Part shown: one piece after another, positions 56,641 through 64,000 of the stretch | Layout of the letters: each line of letters starts with the position of its first letter | How positions within the stretch are numbered: position 1 is the stretch's first letter | From: Acanthococcus lagerstroemiae | Taxonomy: Eukaryota > Arthropoda > Insecta > Hemiptera > Eriococcidae | DNA: 64,000 nucleotides | Direction of reading: 5' to 3' | Assembly: GCA_031841125.1 (NCBI GenBank) | Contig: CM063108.1 | Span: forward strand, 67,056,344-67,120,343 | Translations under genes and position numbers: made by a program | Notes under the pieces: model-generated | The model's input: the letters and a program-made list of their open reading frames with translations, nothing else | The model's database searches: none | What the model was told of the DNA's origin: nothing

Positions 56641-57181
56641 TTTTGAAACGTAATCAATTTTGATATTTTCCCTGGGAGGGACCATCGCTTCCATTGCCTC
56701 CTCCATATGACTGAAAAGCAAATACTACTATAACTGAAGTACGAAAATAAGAAATAATTGGAACGACAAGCATTACAGAAATAAGAAATACTACAAATAC
56801 CGCAAAAATTGGTGGTAAGACATGTTGACGGAAATGACTTGAATGATAGACAGAACACAAACAAGAAAATAAAGACAAAATATACAGAAAAGACCGGAAT
56901 AACAGAAAATACTGAGAGGACGCAAATGGTAAAAAAAGAACACAGAAATTCCAGAACGTAGAAAAACAACCGAAGTGATAGGAAATATCAAAATGCTGAT
57001 ACGTGAAATGACAAAATTGACAGAAAAGCAGAAAATGACGACGAAAATCACAATAAAAATAACTGCAAGTTTGTAAGTGTTCATCGGAGGAAAGAGGGTC
57101 GCAGAATTTTTCCCCACAACAGTTCAAAATTTAACTTTCTAGAAGAAAACTGATTTGGGAATTTAGAAAAGTTCTACTCAC

Positions 57182-57210
57182 CTTGCTTACAGAGGGTTTA
57201 TTTTTCAATA
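57182..57210 (-). other. Candidate 29-bp microexon
   Basis: The minus strand reads ggctttgactttttcag, then 29 bases, then gtgagta. Only one frame is open (LKNKPSVSK after two carried bases), and it ends exactly on a codon boundary. That matches the frame-0 start of the candidate at 45716. Being so short, it could arise by chance. Confidence 0.3.
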
Positions 57211-57259
57211 CTGAAAAAGTCAAAGCCAAAAAATCTCCTCCTCCTCGACCCCCCCCCCA

Positions 57260-58900
57260 AAAAAAAAAATCAATTACCAGACCGGCATGATGCATATATA
57301 TCAAAACCTGTGTCATAATAAGAAACAAAAAGATATACAACGTTCAAGTCCTGAAACTCGAAATAGGATTACTAGCGGGTGGGGGGGGGGGGAGCGAACA
57401 GCGCGTCGACACTTTTACATAAGACGTATAAATTCCGTAAAAACTCAAAAATTCAATCTCGATTGAAGTCGTCGTATCGTTTTCAGTAGTATACACGAAT
57501 TTTTGTCGAAAGCTAGAGATCTTGGCTCCCGAATCATTACTCACTCAGCTTGAAGAAAGCAACAAACAAGGGAACCTATGACCGAGAGAAACAAATAGAC
57601 ACGAAGCACAGATTGAAAGCCGGATAGAGGAACAAAACATAAAACTGGAAGATTGAAAAACTGAGGAGACCGACAGTCAGGTACATTCAATAAATACAGA
57701 ATATAGAGTCGGAGGGATTTTTACTTTAGGTCCGAGATTGGCACAGAGAACTCTAGAGATTTCGGCTTTCGGCTGCCATTGTTTCCCACGAAGGCAGAGG
57801 AGAAGCCTGTCTGGCAGTTTGTCGTCTTGTCTGTTCGACAGTTTTCTTGCCTATTTGTGTATCTGACTGCACACCTGTCTGCTAGTCAGTACGTCTGGTT
57901 GCCTACCCGCTCACCTTCATTTCTATCTGACTAATGTTTACTTATGTATCTGGCCAGTGGGATAACTATTGACTGTCTATTCCTTAGTCTAGGTGGATCT
58001 TGGCGTAACAGATTTGTCTCTACAATTTTTCAAATTTCAAGGAGATAACTTACTTGGGGTAGTTTTCCCTAAGGGAAGGAGGCTGAGGCCAGGTTTCAGT
58101 ACATCAAACTTCAAGCAAAAGGTAACTCAATTGAACAATTTTTCAATGATCATCATATCCTTACCTGACTAACCTCGCAGCAAACGAAGAGAGTAACTCA
58201 TTCAAATTTCTGCCACAACCTAACGGGCCTCTATAGACGTTTCTCATGTCAGCACTTCGGTAACATAGTAAGATGAAGAATTCTCGCAGTAAATCATCGA
58301 ATCAACAGAAACAACACCAGAAAGCTAATTTGCTCTTATGAAACGGAAACGGATTGGTCGTTAATTCGTTCGTTATAAAGAATGGATAGACATAAAAAAT
58401 GCGAACTGGAACCATATGGAATTTATTACGAGATCCCATGGCGACACGGAAAGAAAAATACAGACGGAATAATTTTTTACAATTCTACACGGCGACACTC
58501 CAAACTCAAGTGCAAAAGATGTCTATTAAATTGGGTCTGTGGTGCTTACAGAAGCGTAGTACAAGTGTTTCATTTCCCACTGTCAAATTTTAATACAGAA
58601 GTTGATACTGAACAAGTCAGGCAGAGTTACAAAGATGTCTTCGGAAAGTACAAGAATTTTGGGGATTTCTGATCCCCCAGAAAGGGTGTGAATGTCAGTT
58701 TCGAAGATATCGTATGCCTCAGGTCGCGTGGCTGCGACTGCTTATAACACACAGCTTCTGAAAAGCTCGCGTCAGCGCAAGCGCAAATAGTTTCCCAAGT
58801 TTGAAAGGGGAGACTAAAATTTCTTTTACTCGTGAATTTGTACAGCATGGCTTCGTCCCCTCCGCTCTCAAGTAATTTTCAGAATTTCTGAGGATGGCTT
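57260..58900. other. Gene-free stretch
   Basis: G- and C-runs near 57250-57262 and 57380-57392. A 96-codon frame at 58382-58672 (MDRHKKCELEPYGIYYEIPW...) shows no motif I recognise. On the minus strand a strong donor word, cag|gtaagg, lies at 58160-58166 with only a weak acceptor behind it. Confidence 0.4.
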
Positions 58901-58921
58901 TTCAGTACATTTGAGAGGTCT

Positions 58922-59145
58922 CTTTTCTAATTCTACTCTCAACCTGAGCCCTGGAATCCGCCCTTTCGAGCATTACCTCAGAGACGTCGGGGAGGCAATT
59001 AGGGCTGTCTAAGCCCTTTCCTCATCTTACCGAGAAACCAGCTTACGTCGAAATGTAGCGAATTGCTATCTGGGCTCGAACCCAGGACCTCCGGATTTCG
59101 AGACCAGCGCGCTATCCACTCGGCCAACCAGACCTCCCCCCCCCC
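58922..59145 (-). mobile_element. tRNA-derived SINE, full-length copy (minus strand)
   Basis: This matches the inverse of 15801-16013 along its length, from cttttctaattctactctcaa to ggccaaccagacc. catttgagaggtct (58908-58921) and catttgaggaggct (59146-59159) flank it as an imperfect 14-bp target duplication. A run of C (59135-59146) sits outside the tRNA head, as in the copy at 14601. Confidence 0.88.
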
Positions 59146-59159
59146 CATTTGAGGAGGCT

Positions 59160-62100
59160 GAGCCCTTCTCTATTTGCGCTTGTGCATGCCAGTATTATCT
59201 AGGCTTCGAATGATGCCAGTAAAATGAAATTTTGCATCAACAATCACAATAACTAGAGATACCAAAATCTATGTGAGCATTGGAAAGTAGAGACGGGGAT
59301 CCTAGAGTTCCGACTCCTCTGTTTGGAGTACAAACACAAAAGTTATAGCTGTAAATCTAGCTCGAACACAGCGGTACCATCAAAGATATTTTGGAACTTC
59401 AAGTCTGTGTGTTGAAGATTGAGCCGTTTTATTTCCGTATTCATGTTATTCAGATAAAGATAGATGGAATCCCCAACACTTCGTACGATCAAATTTTATT
59501 CTTATCCGCAGGTTCTTCAACCGCACCCGTCTCGTTCGAAGTTGGACGTAACACGCACCCTCGCTCGTGATATTCAATTAACAATCCCGCTTGTCTCGTA
59601 CAATGAAATCATTTAAATGAACCTCCATGCAGTGAAAAAGTATTGCTGACATCCACAAAACGCGGTCCAATTAAGCGGCTCGTCTCATTTATTACAAACA
59701 ATGAAAAGAAGGAAAAATCATTCATAATTGATAATAATATTTGAGCGAGCATCGCCGACGTTTCGGTCTCAAAGGTTGAAATAATAACCCGAAGTGGGTA
59801 CTTGGAGCATAAAAGAAGACACGGTTCACGGTGTTCCTCGTAACCGAATTTAGCGAGCACAAAAAATTTTTGATATATGCGGGATCTGTGTACGATTTTA
59901 TCTGTATAAGGACTTACTCTGTAATACTAAACTGGTTGTGTAACACTGATAATGGGCCGTTTGATCAAATGAATGTCGCACCGGCGTCCTGATATTGCCA
60001 TGCTGGTTAAGATCTCTTCGACACCGTCGCTTCATGAGTTCCGAGTTCCATAACACGAGTATATAATTCGGGAAATGTTTCACTAGCTCTGGCATTCCTC
60101 AAACCGAGTTATATTCTCGTCCTGGCTGAAATATTGGACATGGGAGACTACAGACAGTAATAGGATTCGAGCGAAGACAAACAACTGACACGGAGTACCA
60201 TTTTCAGACTGTATGGGAGATGCTGCAGTTTGCTGACAGACCCGATGAAACATCTAGCCGTCGATACTAGAGTATCGAAATATAAACAGGCTTTTTGGTG
60301 ACCATACACGCAACTGAAATAAAACAGACTTCGAAAACTAGAATGAACGATAGCAGAACGACGGCGTGGCAATAATATGTCACTCATCGCCTTTTCTTAT
60401 TTTTGAACGTCATCTTAATATTTTGCAGCATTTTTAGCACGAATGAATGGACTTGAAGTACGAACTAAGTTCTGAAATAATAGGTACGCGGTAATTACGT
60501 CAGGGTGGGTAATTACGCCAGTTCGCTAGAAAACATACTAGTACATGGTTTAACTGCTAGGTGACGCTTGTATCGTATGGGCAATGTCTATGGAAACACC
60601 TTTGCCGAATTTCGAGTACAAAAAAATAGTTTGAGCTTGTGATAAGACAAATATTAAGTGTGTAGATACGCCCCACACTGGATCGCGGTACTAAATAAAA
60701 TAAAAATTATAAATCATTGGAAAGGTATGAACGTCAGCTCTCTGATCCTATAACAAGCAGCTAGCTGCTGGAAGAGGGTCGGCTCTCGACTGAAAAATTA
60801 GAAACTAACCTATCTCTTATTAGTGGTTGTTGGAAAAGATATCAGGAAAAAGACCGATTGGTAATCATGTTTTAAGGTCTTTTGTTCCGGAATATAAGAG
60901 CTGATAGATGATGTAAGGTAAGTGGAATGACACTACACACACATTAACAGCACATGGTAAGTTCAAAAGGCAACATTCGCACTTTGATCATCTGGTCAAA
61001 GATTTTATCCGATTTCTAATTTCTGAAGAGCACTTGATCAACAGATAAAACACCAACACTACTCCCAGCCAACCCGAAAAACATCAGATGATTAGCGAAC
61101 ATTTATCCACTTCTAAGGGAATGAAAACAAGTAATATTCACGTTAGTAGATTCTCTGTTCGTTTGGTAATAAATACGCATACGACATACATAGTACGTCC
61201 TATGACTGATTTGTCTGAATAATATTACACACTTATAGGTTTACAGGATGCAAAGACATCGGTACAAACAATGTTCACTTCAACATACTGATTTACTGAT
61301 AACGTCTTTACATGCTACATCAATAATTGTTTGTTTCTCGCTACTAACTGGTAACTGGCTATGAACATAAAACTTCGACCATATTACTGTATACTCGAAG
61401 GACAATACTAAGCACCAACACTGAACACTGGAATACTACTGGTACTGAAGATTCTCGCATCTCGCTCCTCATTATAGACAAGCATATCTTTTACCTCTTC
61501 GAGGACATAATTCCGTCGTAAAGTAAAATCCAAAATATAAAACGTAATAACGCTCGCTGAACAATGTAAGCCCCTATTTCGTTGATAAGAACATCAAGAT
61601 CAAGGAGTATTTTGCTGATAAGAACACTAGGTTGTTTTATATGGCTGTAAAACTAATCCTGAGACCAAAGATCATACTGGAACAGAAAAAAAGAAAAAAA
61701 TGGAAATTTCGATTGCAATAGGCTCGGCTACTAGTAGCCGACCCTAAAAATATTCACGAATATGTTCATAACTAAGGCATAGAAATCGAAGAAAGCACAG
61801 ACCGCGTTTCACCGGAGTAATTTTTCGGGTTGCAACCCGCAGTTATCAATTCACAATTCTCAATTGTCGCCTGTGGACTTGCGCGCCCCTCATTCCCCGC
61901 TCTGCCCTTGCTCTGGTGCCTTTCTCCCTCTCCCTCTTTCTGTCTTCTTTTCCTTCTTCTTTATCCATACCTTTCCTTCGAAAAGTACTTTTTGTTTTTC
62001 AGAATATATGTACATATTGTAACTATTGTCCTTCCCTGTCACTGGGACCCTCAGGCACCTGTTGGGGGGGACTCAAATACAAATTAAATAAATAAATAAC

Positions 62101-62967
62101 TACACTATATGGAAGAAAACCAACAAGAAACGTTATCAAAAGTACGTGAAATATTTTACCTCAACTTGGATTTTTATTGCTTTGCATCATCAAAACGATG
62201 ATACGACTACCAGATGTCGAACAGGTTGGAAAAGTCAAGCTATCCATAGAAAATTCAACAAAAATGAAAAATAGACGCCATAAAGTGAAGTACAATGTCT
62301 ACATATCCTAACTTTCCTCGCTTATCCCAGTCATCGGTGTACATTAATACATTCATATGAACTTTCTGTTCATATAAACACAGCATTGAAAGTGCATGGC
62401 GTAATTCTCCGACACCAAAGACTTTTTTGTTACAAGCTGTTACGCCTTTACTAAGCCCCCTCCCCTCATTTCGGGACCCCGAGATTGAAGTAAAAGCATT
62501 ACCCTTTCGAACACCATGTTTCGTTTCACTGTAGAGCTATTAGGAAAGAAAAGAGTGCAGTTTTCACTTAGCACGGCGTAATTACCCGCAGGTACCATAT
62601 TTGAGACGATTGCACAAAGAGACGAAAATGAGAACTTGCTAGCGAGTTTACAAAGTAAATGAAGGAAGAACCGAATGAGGTTACTCGGAAAACGTGAAAG
62701 CCTTTGCATGCAACAAATCACATCCTACATTAGGAACAGAATTCTACCAACTCGCATACCTAATACCGAAGTACATGCACGAATGAAACAAAAATAATAA
62801 ATGAGATATTATTTATAAAAATGTTCTTTAGAAAGTAGAAAGGCCGAAAGGAAAATGTAATTCGTACCTAGTGGTATTTTATTTGCGACCATTAATTCGT
62901 ACATCAGTGAATCGTTTTTATTAATGGTCGTTATAGAGAGAAAATGATCAGTAAACTGAAACTGATG
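59160..62967. other. Gene-free stretch, unique sequence
   Basis: No recognisable gene. 61800-62100 has a C/T-rich block followed by ggggggg and an aattaaataaataaataac tail, which looks like a LINE 3' end (plus strand), but no coding remnant confirms it. Frames at 59609-59860, 60148-60387 and 61830-62087 show no motif. Confidence 0.45.
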
Positions 62968-63557
62968 CAGTGTTGCCAGATGATAAGAGTAGAAATTCAT
63001 TCCGCAATTTAGGAAAAATCCGTCAAAATCCGTATATTCTATAAATCCGTATACTTTTCCGTATTGGAGCGCTAATGAGAAACGACTGATATTCCAAAGC
63101 TCGATAATGCCAACTCATTCCCTATAGGAGCGCTAATATTGTTAATGCTAAGATATAATTATTATGAGGAGACTCTCGAATATTATCCATCGATGCCATC
63201 TCGATTTCGAATCATACCCACATCACTGATTGATACAACTGTGATACTGATGGATTCAGCATTCAGCTATTTAGTAATCAGTCAGTAATAACAGCTAGGA
63301 GCTCCAAAACAAACAAGCTGTTGTTGGAGAAATACTGAAAAAGACGTAGTGGATTCTAAAAATATACTATTTCACACGTTCAACTTCGTGATACCAAAGT
63401 GAAAACAATGCTCTATTTTTACAGAAATACGTGAAACTGATGGGATTCCGTATAGGTACAATATCCGTATCTACTTTTCAATGATTTCCATATAAAATTC
63501 CGCATAGGTCCGAAAACCGGTACAAATATGTACTTTTCCATACATCTGACGACACTG
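62968..63557. mobile_element. TIR element with CAGTGTTGCCAGATG ends
   Basis: The left end cagtgttgccagatg (62968-62982) and right end catctgacgacactg (63543-63557) are inverted copies at 13 of 15 positions. The interior repeats aaatccgtat and gagcgctaat words and has no transposase. actgatg occurs just outside both ends (62961-62967 and, two bases further out, 63560-63566). CAGTG-type ends and ~590 bp suggest a hAT-like MITE. Confidence 0.6.
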
Positions 63558-64000
63558 ATACTGATGACAGATATCTAAACTGCATGCAGATACATCGGTA
63601 CATGGATGTTTTATGGCTACGGAACAGGTTCCACTCATTCAGTCAACATAGAAATGTCAACGTCATCCGATATCCTTGAATGCATACTCAAGCTCTGTAA
63701 ACTTAGTACGGGCATGCTCATCCGCCATTTTGATCCTTCCTTTTTCCAATAACAAGCGAACTCGTCGCGAGCGAAGATTGAGGTTGCTAAGGGAATGAAA
63801 GAATAAAAATGGCCGCTGAGCATACTTATACGAAGTTTACAGAGCCCTAACGCACACACAACTAAAGTGAGAATGATAGCGAATATCAAGGAGCAACAAT
63901 TGCCGTGATGACGTCATTCTAATAACATTCTCGGTGTCCGCCGGCATTATTGGTTGTTTGAGGGCGTGCGAAAAGACACCTCTATGTCAAAAAGACAAAC
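63558..64000. other. Gene-free end of window
   Basis: Nothing recognised. An 84-codon minus-strand frame (63635-63889) has a hydrophobic start (MIFAIILTLVVCALGL), but there is no other support for it. Confidence 0.4.

Noticed and set aside
56515..56721. Minus-strand exon with acceptor tttgcttttcag and frame HMEEAMEAMVPPRENIK
   Set aside because: The acceptor is good, but no donor follows, the frame runs into a degenerate array, and its phase does not match the neighbouring microexon candidate.
56654..57127. 157-codon Cys/Phe/Ser-rich open frame on the minus strand
   Set aside because: The DNA is a degenerate A-rich repeat (acagaaat, gaaaata words); the peptide is low-complexity and overlapping frames look the same.
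61800..62100. LINE 3' end with an AATAAATAAATAA tail
   Set aside because: The tail looks right, but no coding remnant or target duplication could be found, so it is not listed as an element.

Overview
This is eukaryotic, intron-like genomic DNA, most likely from an insect; I cannot name the species. No long open reading frame belongs to a recognisable host gene. The readable coding capacity comes from transposable elements (TEs) in various stages of decay. The arthropod suggestion rests on the TE mix: R1-clade, RNase H-bearing and endonuclease-type LINEs, mariner and pogo elements, a Ty3/gypsy element whose primer site matches insect tRNA-Leu as I recall it, tRNA-derived SINEs, and short palindromic or hAT-type MITEs. 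Nothing prokaryotic is present: no operons, CRISPR arrays or rRNA.

Layout. 1-5.9 kb holds unique DNA, two palindromic MITEs with 10-bp direct flanking repeats, a hAT-type MITE, a diverged segmental duplication and a LINE tail. 5.9-12.9 kb holds unique DNA, a LINE 5' part interrupted by an opposite-strand LINE 3' end, two inverted mariner 3' fragments and a tRNA-headed repeat. 13.0-16.0 kb carries an R1-clade LINE with a SINE inside it and a second SINE. 16.5-19.9 kb has a coiled-coil pseudogene, an ~870-bp terminal-inverted-repeat (TIR) element and an AT-rich repeat family. 22.0-23.7 kb is a LINE with RT and RNase H remnants. 24-31 kb is mostly unique, with degenerate GACTC-rich arrays.

31.4-34.4 kb has a mariner fossil, a SINE and a 5'-truncated R1 LINE, the last two with clear target-site duplications. 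35.97-40.59 kb is the best-defined structure: a pogo-family element bounded by TA and 27-bp TIRs, which was hit by an internally deleted Ty3/gypsy element with two 128-bp LTRs and an AAAG duplication. 41-45 kb holds a LINE tail on the minus strand, a hAT-type MITE, a foldback and a 102-bp tandem duplication. 45.9-48.2 kb is a possible mobile cassette with long inverted arms around a repeat-containing ORF. 49.6-53.8 kb is a decayed full-length-like LINE with nested TIR elements. 55.5-56.6 kb has tandem-repeat arrays. The rest holds another SINE (58.9 kb) and a TIR element (63 kb).

The only hint of a host gene is on the minus strand. Three very short segments (57182-57210, 45668-45716, 34777-34819) are each bounded by a good splice acceptor and donor, and their open frames join in phase. 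If real, most of this window is intron of one minus-strand gene loaded with TEs. The calls come from reading motifs and comparing repeats by eye; no database search was run.
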